64,000 nucleotides of DNA from Pseudomonas citronellolis (GTDB taxonomy: Bacteria > Pseudomonadota > Gammaproteobacteria > Pseudomonadales > Pseudomonadaceae), in assembly GCF_900112375.1 (NCBI RefSeq), contig NZ_FOLS01000012.1, positions 115,761-179,760 on the forward strand, in the 5' to 3' direction. Below, piece after piece: positions 8,868-17,729 of the stretch. Every line of letters starts with the position of its first letter. Within the stretch, counting starts at the first letter, position 1. Under the pieces are notes generated by a model that saw only the letters and a list, made by a program, of their open reading frames with translations, did not search any database and was not told the origin of the DNA. Made by a program: the position numbers and the translations under genes.

Positions 8868-8897
8868 TATGGCAAATAGCCATTAATTTGCATTGCC
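8868..8897. promoter_or_regulatory. TGGC-N5-GCC palindrome upstream of siaA
   Basis: ATGGCAAATAGCCAT (8869-8883) is a near-perfect inverted repeat about 100 bp before siaA. TGGCTATTAGCC occurs at 1662-1673 before the other c-di-GMP gene. The spacing of GGC/GCC halves resembles sites bound by the ribbon-helix-helix regulator AmrZ, but this is a resemblance only. Confidence 0.35.
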
Positions 8898-8978
8898 TGG
8901 GGAAAGGCTCGCCTGCACAATTGCGCTTTCGCCAAAAGAACGACACTGACTCGGCGAACGGGATTTCTGGGGACAGCC

Positions 8979-10973
8979 ATGGCGGCACGATGGGGATTGC
9001 GCGGCAAATCGGTGGTAGCGCTGTTACTGGCCTGCGTTCTGGCGTTGGTTCCCGCGGTGCTGCTCGGCTGGAAGGCGATGGAGGACATCCGTACGCACTT
9101 CGGCCTGGCCTATGCGAAGAACTTCACCCTGCTCAACCAGCAGAAGATCCTCGCCCCGGTGATCCGCGAGCTGTCGCTGTCGCGGCGCCTGGCCGAGTCG
9201 GTGGTGACCCAGGACTGGCTGCTGGACGAGAGCAGTTCCGAGCGGCGCACGCGCTTCTTCCGTGAGGCCGACGGTTACCGCGGCGACCAGGGCGAGTATT
9301 CCTACTTCGTCATCGTCGACTCCTCGCTGCACTACTACTTCAACGACTCCACCTCGCCGCTGTCCAACGCACCGCGCTACACCCTCAGCCGCGACGACCC
9401 GCAGGACGCCTGGTACTTCGCGACCATGGCCAGCGACAGCCCCTACAACATCAACGTCAACTACGACGCCAAGCTGCGCGCCACCAAGGTCTGGTTCAAC
9501 GTCCAGGTCATCGCCGGCAACCACAAGGTCGGCCTGGCCGGCGGCGGGCTGGACCTGACCGCCTTCCTCGACCAGTTCATCTCGCGCCGCGAGCCCGGGG
9601 TGACGCCGATGATCGTCGACGCCGACGGCGCCATCCAGGCGCACCCGGACCGCAAGCTGATCGCCCTGAGTTCCGGCGCCGGCACCGCCGACAACGGCGG
9701 CCACCGGGTCTTCGACCTGCTGGCCAGCGACGAGGAACGCAAGGGCCTGCGCCAGGTGCTGGACGACGCCCAGGCGCACCCGGGCGAGGTGCGCACCTTC
9801 TGGGCCACCCTCGACGGCAAGCGGCAGCTGCTGGCCACCGCGTACATTCCCGAGCTGCGCTGGCACGTGCTCAGCGCCGTCGACCTGCACGCCGCGCAGG
9901 TGCTCGACAGCCGCTGGATCTGGCCGCTGGCGGGCACCCTGCTGGGCCTGCTGGCGCTGCTGCTGATCGGCTTCGCCTACACCGTCGAGCTGCTGCTGCT
10001 CAAGCCGCTGCGCGGGCTGCGCCAGTCGGCCAAGGCGATCGCCGCCGGGCAGTACGACAACCCGCTGCCCAAGTCCCGCGGCGACGAGATCGGCGAGCTG
10101 TCCGACGCCTTCGCCAGCATGGCCAACCAGGTCCGCCGGCACACCGAGGACCTGGAGGACAAGGTGCGCCAGCGCACCCAGGCCCTGGAGCAGGCCAACC
10201 GCGAGATGGCCGCGGCGCAGAAGAAGATCGGCGACTCCATCGACTACGCCAGCCTGATCCAGCGCGCCATCCTGCCCGACCGCCAACTGCAGTCGTCCCT
10301 CGGCCAGCACCACTTCGTGCTGTGGAAGCCGCGCGACGTGGTCGGCGGCGACTTCTACATCTACCGCGAAGGCAGCGAGGACAGCCTGATCGGCGTGGTC
10401 GACTGTGCCGGCCACGGCGTGCCCGGCGCGCTCATGACCATGCTGGCGCTGGCCGCCATCGACCACGCCATCGACAGCGTGCAGAGCCACGACCCCGCGT
10501 CGATCCTGCGCGAGACCGACCAGGTGATGCGCGGCATGATCAGCCAGGAGCGGGTGACCCAGGCCCTGGCCACCAACATGGACGCCGGTTTCGTGCGCGT
10601 CGACCACGGCCGCCGGCTGCTGCATTTCTCCGGGGCGAAGATCTCGCTGTTCGCCAGCAATGGTGACGAGGTTCGCGAATACAAGGGCGGCCGACGCGCC
10701 ATCGGCGACAAGCGCCAGGGAGAGTACGAGAATATCCAGCTGCCGCTGGAGCCGGGCTGGACCTTCTACCTGTGCACCGACGGCTTCCTCGACCAGGCCG
10801 GTGGCGAGCACGGCTTCGGTTTCGGCAACAGCCGCTTCGCCGAACTGCTGCGCCGTCATTCACGTCTGCCATTGGCCGAGCAGGCGCGGGTGTTTGCCGC
10901 TACCCTGGCGGACTATCAGGGCGAACGGCCGCAACGCGACGACATCACCATCCTGTCCTTCCGATTCGAGTAG
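8979..10973 (+). CDS. siaA: SiaA: membrane receptor with PP2C-type serine/threonine phosphatase output
   Basis: 664 aa inner-membrane protein. N-terminal TM (about 10-32), extracytoplasmic dCache-like sensor (about 35-305), second TM (about 312-335), HAMP (about 335-390), then a SpoIIE/PP2C phosphatase domain (about 430-664) with the metal-binding motifs VVGGDFYIY and GVVDCAGHGVPGALM. In P. aeruginosa SiaA (PA0172) dephosphorylates SiaC, releasing it to activate the cyclase SiaD and promote aggregation. First gene of a tight siaABCD operon; GGGGA precedes ATG 8979. Confidence 0.95.
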   Translation: MAARWGLRGKSVVALLLACVLALVPAVLLGWKAMEDIRTHFGLAYAKNFTLLNQQKILAPVIRELSLSRRLAESVVTQDWLLDESSSERRTRFFREADGYRGDQGEYSYFVIVDSSLHYYFNDSTSPLSNAPRYTLSRDDPQDAWYFATMASDSPYNINVNYDAKLRATKVWFNVQVIAGNHKVGLAGGGLDLTAFLDQFISRREPGVTPMIVDADGAIQAHPDRKLIALSSGAGTADNGGHRVFDLLASDEERKGLRQVLDDAQAHPGEVRTFWATLDGKRQLLATAYIPELRWHVLSAVDLHAAQVLDSRWIWPLAGTLLGLLALLLIGFAYTVELLLLKPLRGLRQSAKAIAAGQYDNPLPKSRGDEIGELSDAFASMANQVRRHTEDLEDKVRQRTQALEQANREMAAAQKKIGDSIDYASLIQRAILPDRQLQSSLGQHHFVLWKPRDVVGGDFYIYREGSEDSLIGVVDCAGHGVPGALMTMLALAAIDHAIDSVQSHDPASILRETDQVMRGMISQERVTQALATNMDAGFVRVDHGRRLLHFSGAKISLFASNGDEVREYKGGRRAIGDKRQGEYENIQLPLEPGWTFYLCTDGFLDQAGGEHGFGFGNSRFAELLRRHSRLPLAEQARVFAATLADYQGERPQRDDITILSFRFE

Positions 10974-10982
10974 GAGTACGCC

Positions 10983-11525
10983 ATGGAGACACTAGACCTG
11001 TTGGCCATGCGTGAAAGCTACACCCGACAACGCATCCTGCTGTGCTTCAACGGCCCGATCTCGCGCAGCCTGATCGAGGAGATCGGCCACGCCCTGCGCA
11101 ACTACATGCAGGCCGAGCAGGCGCACCCCAGCGAGGCCATGGACGTCTTCGCGGTCTACATCGAGATGACCCAGAACATCCGCCACTACGCCACCCAGCG
11201 TGGCTACGGTGACCAGGACGCCTCGGCCACCGTGGCCATCGCCCGCGACGACGACGGCCACTACGTGGTGTCCGCCGGCAACCTGGTGGAGCTGGCGGAC
11301 GGCCGCGAGCTGGTGCGCAACATCGAGGCCATCGCCGGGCTCGACAAGGCCCAGCTCAAGGCGGCCTACAAGGAGCAGCTGCGCCGCCCGCGCGATTCCG
11401 GGGTCAGCAGCGGTGCCGGCCTGGGCCTGCTGGACATCGCCCGCAAGTCCGGCATGCCCTTGCAGACCTCCCTTACCGAACAACCCGATGGGCGCGCGTT
11501 CTTCAGTCTGCGCGCCGTGATCTGA
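10983..11525 (+). CDS. siaB: SiaB: SiaC-directed protein kinase
   Basis: 180 aa cytosolic protein of the SiaB family (DUF6272). It begins METLDLLAMRESYTRQRILL, with EMTQNIRHYA near 60 and the glycine-rich GVSSGAGLGLLDIARKSG near 140, a GHKL-like ATP-binding region. In P. aeruginosa SiaB (PA0171) phosphorylates SiaC and so opposes SiaA. Nine bases after siaA. Length matches the family. Confidence 0.93.
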   Translation: METLDLLAMRESYTRQRILLCFNGPISRSLIEEIGHALRNYMQAEQAHPSEAMDVFAVYIEMTQNIRHYATQRGYGDQDASATVAIARDDDGHYVVSAGNLVELADGRELVRNIEAIAGLDKAQLKAAYKEQLRRPRDSGVSSGAGLGLLDIARKSGMPLQTSLTEQPDGRAFFSLRAVI

Positions 11526-11550
11526 CCACGCGTTTCAGGAATACAAAGGT

Positions 11551-11931
11551 ATGAGTGACCTTCACATCAGCGGCACCCAGTCCACCCCGTCGATCCACGG
11601 TGACTGGGAAGCCGGCGTCCTGGCCATGCAGGGCGACTCCTATCCCGAGAACTCCTACGAACTCTTCGGCCAGGTGATCGAATGGGTGCAGCGCTTCCTC
11701 GCCGAGGAACAGCGCCCGCTGGCCCTGGACCTGCGTCTGCTATACCTCAATACCAGTTCGATCAAGGCGATGATGGATATCTTCGACCTGCTCGAAGAGG
11801 CCCACACCGGCGGCCGCAAGACCCAGGTGAGCTGGCACTACGACCGCCGCAACGAGCGCGTCGCCGAACTGGCCGAGGAATTCCGCGAAGACTGTAGCTT
11901 CCCGTTCGTCATACAGCCCTACGACGAGTGA
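11551..11931 (+). CDS. siaC: SiaC: phospho-regulated activator of the SiaD diguanylate cyclase
   Basis: 126 aa protein of the SiaC family (DUF1987). The regulatory threonine is present as Thr68 in LRLLYLNTSSIKAM, the residue known to be phosphorylated by SiaB and dephosphorylated by SiaA. Unphosphorylated SiaC binds and activates SiaD. It lies between siaB and siaD with short gaps, so stoichiometric co-expression is likely. Confidence 0.94.
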   Translation: MSDLHISGTQSTPSIHGDWEAGVLAMQGDSYPENSYELFGQVIEWVQRFLAEEQRPLALDLRLLYLNTSSIKAMMDIFDLLEEAHTGGRKTQVSWHYDRRNERVAELAEEFREDCSFPFVIQPYDE

Positions 11932-11935
11932 TGCC

Positions 11936-12733
11936 ATGAACAGCGAACGCGAGCTGGACCTGTTGATCGAGGAGCTGCTGGCCGACCCGCAGTATTTCGA
12001 CCATCCGCTGCGCGAGGCGCTGTTCCTGAAGCACCAGCAGTCCCTCGACCAGCTCGCGCGCCTGGAGCGCATCGCGCGGATTTCCGACGGTTTCCAGTCG
12101 ATGGCGCGGGCGCAGAACTCGACGCTGTCCGAGCGCTACCACAAGCAGTTGCGCCAGCTGGAGAAGGTGGCGCGCATCTCCGACCGCTACCAGAACATGA
12201 TGCGCGACCTCAACGTGGCGCTGCGCGAGGCCTCCACCCACGACCCGCTGACCGGCATCGGCAACCGCCGCCTGCTGATGGAGCGCCTGCGCGAGGAAAG
12301 CGAGCGCGCCCAGCGCAGCGGCAAGCCCTACGTGCTGGTGATCCTCGACATCGACCACTTCAAGCAGGTCAACGACAACTGGGGCCACGAGGTGGGCGAC
12401 CGCGTGCTGGTGGAGATCGGCTGCACCATGCAGGCCGCGCTGCGCCAGTACGACCTGTGCGGGCGCTGGGGCGGCGAGGAGTTCCTCCTGCTGCTGCCGG
12501 AAACCGCCATGGCCGACGCCGACCAGGTGATCGACCGGGTGCGCCAGGACATCCGCTCGCTGGCCGTGCGCGTGGGCACCGAGGCGCTGTCGGTGACCGC
12601 CAGCTTCGGCGTGGCCGAATACCGCCTGGGCGAGAGCTACTCGCAGACACTCAGCCGTGCTGATGCGGCCTTGCTGGAGGCCAAGCGCAGTGGGCGGGAC
12701 AAGTGCGTGGCGAGTGCTGTGGCGAGTGGTTGA
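11936..12733 (+). CDS. siaD: SiaD: diguanylate cyclase
   Basis: 265 aa. N-terminal helical region (about 1-95) that contacts SiaC in the known system, then a GGDEF domain (about 98-260). The active motif is RWGGEEFLLLLPE, and RQYD five residues upstream is an intact inhibitory I-site (RxxD), so a catalytically active, product-inhibited cyclase is predicted. Starts four bases after siaC. In PAO1 (PA0169) it drives Psl/CdrA-dependent aggregation in response to surfactant. Confidence 0.95.
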   Translation: MNSERELDLLIEELLADPQYFDHPLREALFLKHQQSLDQLARLERIARISDGFQSMARAQNSTLSERYHKQLRQLEKVARISDRYQNMMRDLNVALREASTHDPLTGIGNRRLLMERLREESERAQRSGKPYVLVILDIDHFKQVNDNWGHEVGDRVLVEIGCTMQAALRQYDLCGRWGGEEFLLLLPETAMADADQVIDRVRQDIRSLAVRVGTEALSVTASFGVAEYRLGESYSQTLSRADAALLEAKRSGRDKCVASAVASG

Positions 12734-12761
12734 GCTACGTCCTGTGGCCTGACGGCTGTTC

Positions 12762-13400
12762 GTAGGAGCGAGCTTGCTCGCGAATGGTGCTGGCCGGCGG
12801 CATGGGTGTTTCAGGTCACCTCCGTACCCTCTCCCCAGCCCTCGACTGCGCGCCCCGCCCTGAAGGGAGAGGGGGCTTGTCCGTGCCGAGAGAAGGTATG
12901 GTTCCAGCTGGGAGCCTTCGGTGTTGCCGGCTGACTCCAAAACATCCGTGTCTGCCCAACGGTCCCCTCTCCCTTCAGGGAGAGGGTTAGGGAGAGGGGC
13001 GGAGCCAAACCGAGACACCAACGCCACAGGTGAAGGACGTAGGGCGCATAACCGTTCGCGGTTATCCACAGTTGGTCGGTGGCACTGACTTGTAGGAGCG
13101 AGCTTGCTCGCGAACGGTGTTTGCCGGTTGCATGGGTGTTTCAGGTCTCCTCCGCACCCTCTCCCCAGCCCTCTCCCTGAAGGGAGAGGGGGCTTGTCCG
13201 TGCCGAGAGAAGGTATGGTTTCGTCCTGATACCTGTGGAGTAGCCGGCTGACTCTGAAGTATCCAAGCGCACCGAACGGTCCCCTCTCCCTTCAGGGAGA
13301 GGGTTAGGGAGAGGGGCGGAGCCAAACCGAGACACCGCCGTCACAGGTAAAGAACGTAGGGCGTATAACCGTTCGCGGTTATACGCCGTCGGAGCAAAAA
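12762..13400. repeat. Tandem duplication of a ~320-bp REP/inverted-repeat composite
   Basis: The gene-free gap 12734-13406 consists of two successive copies (12762-13091 and 13092-about 13395). Each holds the REP core GTAGGAGCGAGCTTGCTCGC, a CCCTCTCCCC...GGGAGAGGG palindrome, a diverged middle, CCCCTCTCCCTTCAGGGAGA, the flank GCGGAGCCAAACCGAGACAC and a closing AACCGTTCGCGGTT hairpin. In the second copy that last hairpin is a perfect 11-bp stem with a TTCG loop (13361-13386), just beyond the gbdR stop. Confidence 0.85.
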
Positions 13401-13406
13401 GCCCCC

Positions 13407-14510
13407 TCAAACCCTCACACTGGCAAAGGTCGACTCCCCCTGCGCCTGGCTCAGCGCCGAGATCGCCGAGGAGTGCGGCATCAGCGCCAGGTCCTGGGGT
13501 ATCGGCATGACCATCACCGGCTGGCCGATCGGCTGGCCCTGGCGTTCGTCGCGCGGTGGGATGCCGAAGTATTCGCGGTAGCACTTGGAGAAGTGCGGGG
13601 TGGAGACGAAGCCGCACACCGAGGCCACCTCGATGATCGACATGGAGGTCTGCTTGAGCAGTTGGCGCGCGCGGATCAGGCGCAGCTTCAGGTAGTAGCG
13701 CGACGGCGAGCAGTGCAGGTACTTCTGGAACAGCCGCTCCAGCTGGCGCCGCGAGACGTTGACGTAGACCGCCAGCTCGTCGAGGTCGATCGGCTCTTCC
13801 AGGTTGGCTTCCATCAGCGCGACTATTTCCTGCAGCTTCGGCTGGTTGGTGCCGAGCATGTGCTTGAGCGGCACGCGCTGGTGGTCCTGCTCGTTGCGGA
13901 TGCGCTCGTAGATGAACATCTCGGAGATCGCCGCCGACAGCTCGCGGCCGTGCTCGCGGCCGATCAGGTGCAGCATCATGTCCATCGGCGCGGTGCCGCC
14001 GGAGGAGGTGTAGCGGTTGCGGTCGATGGAGAACAGGCGGGTGCTCATGGCCACCCGCGGGAAGGCCTCCTGCATCGCCGCCAGGCATTCCCAGTGCACG
14101 CTGCAGTCGTAGCCGTCGAGCAGGCCGGCTCGGGCCAGCGCCCAGCTGCCGGTGCACACCGCGCCGAGGCGGCGGCCCAGGCGCGCCTGGGTCTGCAGGA
14201 AGCTTACGTGCTCGCGGGTGACGCTGCGCTGGATGCCCACGCCGCCGACCACGATCAGCGAATCCATCGGCGGGGCGCCGTCGGTGCTGGCGTCGGGGGT
14301 GATCTGCAGGCCGTCGCTGGCCCACACCTGGCGGCCGTCGAGGGTGAGGGTGTGCCAGCGGTACAGCTCCCTGCCGGAGAGCTGGTTGGCCATGCGCAGC
14401 GGTTCCACCGCCGAGGCCAGGGAGATCAGGGTGAAGTTGTCCAGCAGCAGGAAGCCGATGGACTGCGGAGCTCGGTTTTGCGGGGGAACTCCGGGGTTGA
14501 AAGCATTCAT
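13407..14510 (-). CDS. gbdR: GbdR: AraC/GlxA-type activator of choline and glycine betaine catabolism
   Basis: 367 aa. N-terminal DJ-1/GATase1-like ligand domain (about 18-195; IGFLLLDNFTLISLASAVEPLRMAN, GAVCTGSWALARAGLLDG) and a C-terminal AraC-type double HTH (about 225-330; ISRRQLERLF-like VNVSRRQLERLFQKYL, FVSTPHFSKCYREYFG). Length equals PA5380 GbdR, and the following sdaB and cbc genes confirm it. In P. aeruginosa GbdR senses glycine betaine/dimethylglycine and activates gbc, dgc, cbcXWV and plcH. ATG 14510 is chosen over the upstream GTG 14537 because AGGAGA lies nine bases before it. Confidence 0.95.
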   Translation of the reverse strand: MNAFNPGVPPQNRAPQSIGFLLLDNFTLISLASAVEPLRMANQLSGRELYRWHTLTLDGRQVWASDGLQITPDASTDGAPPMDSLIVVGGVGIQRSVTREHVSFLQTQARLGRRLGAVCTGSWALARAGLLDGYDCSVHWECLAAMQEAFPRVAMSTRLFSIDRNRYTSSGGTAPMDMMLHLIGREHGRELSAAISEMFIYERIRNEQDHQRVPLKHMLGTNQPKLQEIVALMEANLEEPIDLDELAVYVNVSRRQLERLFQKYLHCSPSRYYLKLRLIRARQLLKQTSMSIIEVASVCGFVSTPHFSKCYREYFGIPPRDERQGQPIGQPVMVMPIPQDLALMPHSSAISALSQAQGESTFASVRV

Positions 14511-14649
14511 GATGCTCGATCTCCTCACGCTAGTCACGGTTGCCCCTGAGGGGCTTTCTTATGCTTGTTTTCTGCCTGGGTGACCCGCAGGTCACCACCG
14601 CTTCCAAGAGCAAGGCAAATGCCGTGCCTATATTGATTGAGCGTTCAAT

Positions 14650-14682
14650 AAAAAAAGAAAAGCGCCTGGGAACGGCGCTTTT
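14650..14682 (-). terminator. Intrinsic terminator after sdaB
   Basis: AAAAGCGCC (14658-14666), 7-nt loop, GGCGCTTTT (14674-14682). On the minus strand the stem is followed by a T-rich run (14650-14656). It ends leftward transcription from sdaB before the gbdR promoter. Confidence 0.75.
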
Positions 14683-14874
14683 GGGAGCTTGGATGCGACG
14701 CCTGGCATGTCGCAAATGCCTATGGGGCGTGGCCTCTGGGGCATTTGGTAGCACTCGGCCCGTGGCTGCCGGGTGCCAGCATTTTCCGAAAGTAACGCTT
14801 GTCAGACCTGTCCGATAACGACGCGACGCTGCGCCAAAAGGTGGCGCCGGGCGCGCGGAGTGAGCAAAAGAGGG
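14683..14874. other. sdaB-gbdR spacer with TGCGAC/TGTCGCA inverted repeat
   Basis: The 364-bp gap 14511-14874 holds no gene. Besides the terminator it contains TGCGAC (14694-14699) facing TGTCGCA (14708-14714), the same hexamer found upstream of the binding-protein genes. It could be an autoregulatory GbdR site; inferred only. Confidence 0.3.
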
Positions 14875-16251
14875 TCAGCACTCGATGATGCTGACGGCCA
14901 GGCCGCCGCGGGAGGTTTCCTTGTACTTGTCGTGCATGTCGGCGCCGGTGTCGCGCATGGTGCGGATGGCCTGGTCGAGGCTGATGAAGTGCTGGCCGTC
15001 GCCACGCAGGGCCATCTGCGCGGCGTTGATGGCCTTCACCGCGGCGATGGCGTTGCGCTCGATGCAGGGCACCTGGACCAGGCCGCCGACCGGGTCGCAG
15101 GTCAGGCCGAGGTTGTGTTCCAGGCCTATCTCGGCGGCGTTCTCCACCTGCTCGGGGCTGGCGCCGAGCACTTCGGCCAGGCCGGCGGCGGCCATGGCGC
15201 AGGCTGAGCCGACCTCACCCTGGCAGCCCACCTCGGCGCCGGAGATGGAGGCGTTCTTCTTGCACAGGATGCCCACCGCGGCGGCGGCGAGGAAGAAGTC
15301 CACGACGTCCTGCTCGCTGGCATCGGGGTTGAAGCGCATGTAGTAGTGCAGCACCGCCGGGACGATCCCGGCCGCGCCGTTGGTGGGCGCGGTGACCATG
15401 CGCCCGCCGGCGGCGTTCTCCTCGTTCACCGCCAGGGCGTAGAGGTTGACCCACTCCATGGCGCTGAGGGTGGAGCCGATGACGTTGGGCTTGCCGATCT
15501 CCAGCAGGTTGCGATGCAGGCGGGCGGCGCGGCGCTGCACGTTGAGGCCGCCGGGGAGGATGCCCTCGGCCTTGAGGCCGTTGTTCACGCAGTCCTGCAT
15601 GGCGCGCCAGATGCGCATCAGGCCCTCGCGGGTGTCGGTGTCGCTGCGCCACATGCGCTCGTTGGCCAGCATCAGCTGGGACACGCGCAGGTTGTGGCGG
15701 CGGCACAGCTGCAGCAGTTCGGCGGCGCTGTTGAAGTCGTAGGGCAGGCGGGTGGCGTCCTGGTCGAGGGAACCGGCGGCGGCCTGCTCGGCATCGACGA
15801 CGAAGCCGCCGCCGATGGAGTAGTAGGTGTCGGCGTACAGCTCGGCGTCGCTCTCGTAGGCGATCAGGCTCATGGCATTGGGGTGGTAGGGCAGGTTCTC
15901 CTCGAGCAGGCGCATGTCGCGCACCCAGTCGAAGGCAATGCGCCGCTCGCCGGCCAGGATCAGCTCGCCGCTGCCGAGCAGCTCGGCCATGCGCGGGGCG
16001 ATCTGGCTGGGGTCGATGCGGTCGGGCCATTCGCCCATCAGGCCCATGATCACGGCGCGGTCGGTGCCGTGGCCGACGCCGGTGGCGGAGAGCGAGCCGT
16101 AGAGCTTCACTTCGACGCGGTCGACGCGCGACAACAGCTGGCGCTCGCGCAGGGCGCCGACGAACAGGGCGGCGGCGCGCATGGGGCCGACGGTATGCGA
16201 GCTGGAGGGGCCGATACCGATCTTGAACAGGTCGAACACACTGATAGCCAT
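14875..16251 (-). CDS. sdaB: L-serine ammonia-lyase (iron-sulfur type)
   Basis: 458 aa single-chain L-serine dehydratase, converting L-serine to pyruvate and ammonia. The N-terminal beta domain begins [20 protein letters not shown] and the catalytic alpha domain carries the conserved [17 protein letters not shown] and the Fe-S cysteines in [23 protein letters not shown] and [19 protein letters not shown]. It completes betaine breakdown (glycine to serine to pyruvate), matching its place beside gbdR as in PA5379. ATG 16251 selected; upstream extension is non-family sequence. Confidence 0.96.
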   Translation of the reverse strand: MAISVFDLFKIGIGPSSSHTVGPMRAAALFVGALRERQLLSRVDRVEVKLYGSLSATGVGHGTDRAVIMGLMGEWPDRIDPSQIAPRMAELLGSGELILAGERRIAFDWVRDMRLLEENLPYHPNAMSLIAYESDAELYADTYYSIGGGFVVDAEQAAAGSLDQDATRLPYDFNSAAELLQLCRRHNLRVSQLMLANERMWRSDTDTREGLMRIWRAMQDCVNNGLKAEGILPGGLNVQRRAARLHRNLLEIGKPNVIGSTLSAMEWVNLYALAVNEENAAGGRMVTAPTNGAAGIVPAVLHYYMRFNPDASEQDVVDFFLAAAAVGILCKKNASISGAEVGCQGEVGSACAMAAAGLAEVLGASPEQVENAAEIGLEHNLGLTCDPVGGLVQVPCIERNAIAAVKAINAAQMALRGDGQHFISLDQAIRTMRDTGADMHDKYKETSRGGLAVSIIEC

Positions 16252-16381
16252 GCCGGCCTCCGCAGGAACTGGGCGTGATGCGGAGCGCCCGCGGGCACCC
16301 CTGATGCGGGGCATCATCGGCCCTCGGCCGGCTAGGCCGGCGTCCGGCACCGACTTGGCCTTATCCAAAAGCGCCGCGGCG

Positions 16382-16426
16382 TGCGACATGGGAAGAATCG
16401 TGCCAATCGATGTCGCTTATGCGACA
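16382..16426. promoter_or_regulatory. TGCGACA/TGTCGC motif cluster in the sdaB-binding protein divergent region
   Basis: The 331-bp intergenic region 16252-16582 has no gene. TGCGACA occurs at 16382-16388 and 16420-16426, with TGTCGC at 16411-16416 forming TGTCGCTTATGCGACA. TGTCGC resembles the half-site of Pseudomonas ArgR, a regulator of the same GATase1-AraC architecture as GbdR. A CCCC/GGGG hairpin lies near 16481-16496. Confidence 0.4.
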
Positions 16427-16582
16427 AATAATTACGAATTTGAGACGCAGTCGATAGACAACATCAATCAGTCGACAGCCCCATATTTCGGGGTGTTTCA
16501 TGATTAGCGGTCGACGAACGGCTATGGTTTCGCCTTCGGACCTGCGCTTGACCCCTCCCCGTAATTGCTAGAGGCTGACCTC

Positions 16583-17509
16583 ATGAAGTGTCTTCTGTTG
16601 TCGCTGTTGGCGTTACCCGTTCTTTGCTCTGGCCTGGCCCAGGCCGCCGAACCACAGTCCTGCTCGCTGGTCCGTTTCGCCGATGTCGGCTGGACCGACA
16701 TCACCGTCACCACCGCCGTCACCCGCCTGGTGCTCAGTGAACAGGGCTACCGCACCAAGGTCGAGCGTCTCTCCGTTCCCGATACCTACAAGGCCATGGC
16801 CGAGAAGCGCATCGACGTCTTCCTCGGCAACTGGATGCCGAGCATGGCCGCGGACATCAAGCCCTACGCCGACGACGGCCGGGTGCAGACCGTGCGCGCC
16901 AACCTGGAGGGCGCCAAGTACACCCTCGCCGTTCCCCAGTACGCCTACGACGCCGGCCTGAAGAGCTTCGCCGACATCGCCAAGTTCAAGGAGCAGCTGG
17001 GCGGCAAGATCTACGGCATCGAGCCGGGCAACGACGGCAACCAGCTGATCCGCAGGATGATCGCCGAGAAGGCCTTCGGCCTGGGCGACTTCAAGCTGGT
17101 GGAGTCCAGCGAGGCCGACATGCTCGCCTCGGTGCGCCGCGCCGGCGCCCTCAAGCAGCCGATCGTGTTCCTCGGCTGGGAACCGCACCCGATGAACACC
17201 CGCCTGCAGATGCGCTACCTGGAAGGCGGCGATGCCTATTTCGGCCCGAACTACGGCGGCGCCACCGTCTACACCAACGTCAGGGCCGGCTATCTTGATG
17301 AATGCCCGAACGTCGCGCAGCTGCTGCGCAACCTGAAATTCGACCTGGCCATGGAGAACCGCCTGATGGACGCGGTGCTCAATGAACGGAGCAATCCGCG
17401 CCAGGCCGCCAAGGACTGGTTGCAGGCCAACCCGCAGGTGCGCGATGCCTGGCTCAAGGGCGTGCAGCCGCGCGCCCAGGCCCAGTCCAAGGCCGTCGCC
17501 CAGCAGTGA
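16583..17509 (+). CDS. Choline/betaine-type ABC transporter binding protein, tandem paralogue
   Basis: 308 aa OpuAC/ChoX-type periplasmic binding protein with a Sec signal peptide (MKCLLLSLLALPVLCSGLAQAA). The aromatic-cage positions known for ChoX are all present: Trp in DVGWTDITVTT, Trp in LGNWMPSM, Tyr in AKYTLAV and Trp in FLGWEPHPMN. It shares long identical segments with the next gene (GGKIYGIEPGNDGN, KLVESSEA, FGPNYGGAT), so the pair is a duplication. The copy next to cbcW is taken as CbcX; this first one is an extra binding protein that may widen substrate range. Confidence 0.9.
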   Translation: MKCLLLSLLALPVLCSGLAQAAEPQSCSLVRFADVGWTDITVTTAVTRLVLSEQGYRTKVERLSVPDTYKAMAEKRIDVFLGNWMPSMAADIKPYADDGRVQTVRANLEGAKYTLAVPQYAYDAGLKSFADIAKFKEQLGGKIYGIEPGNDGNQLIRRMIAEKAFGLGDFKLVESSEADMLASVRRAGALKQPIVFLGWEPHPMNTRLQMRYLEGGDAYFGPNYGGATVYTNVRAGYLDECPNVAQLLRNLKFDLAMENRLMDAVLNERSNPRQAAKDWLQANPQVRDAWLKGVQPRAQAQSKAVAQQ

Positions 17510-17552
17510 GGGCGACGTCTCCGGGCTGCCGGAACAGGGCCGTGGAACTGGA

Positions 17553-17600
17553 TGCGACACCCCTGGTGCTGATTGCGACTTCGCCTGCACTGGTTGCGAC
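17553..17600 (+). promoter_or_regulatory. Three TGCGAC direct repeats spaced exactly 21 bp
   Basis: TGCGAC at 17553, 17574 and 17595 lies in the 220-bp gap before the second binding protein gene. A 21-bp period is two helical turns, the geometry expected for tandem AraC-type half-sites. With GbdR encoded nearby and the cbc genes being its known targets, these are candidate GbdR operators. Confidence 0.45.
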
Positions 17601-17729
17601 GCACCCGGTATGCGGCGGATTTTTCCTGTTCCATGATCGTTTCCGAATCGACGAAGAAAGGGCCCGCGTCCCGGCGCGGCCCACCTAGAAACCCACGCAG
17701 ATCGCCCCATCCCGTAGAGGAGTACGCTC

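Noticed and set aside
16481..16496. CCCCATATTTCGGGG hairpin as a terminator
   Set aside because: No T-run on either strand and it lies in a promoter region; at most a regulatory hairpin.
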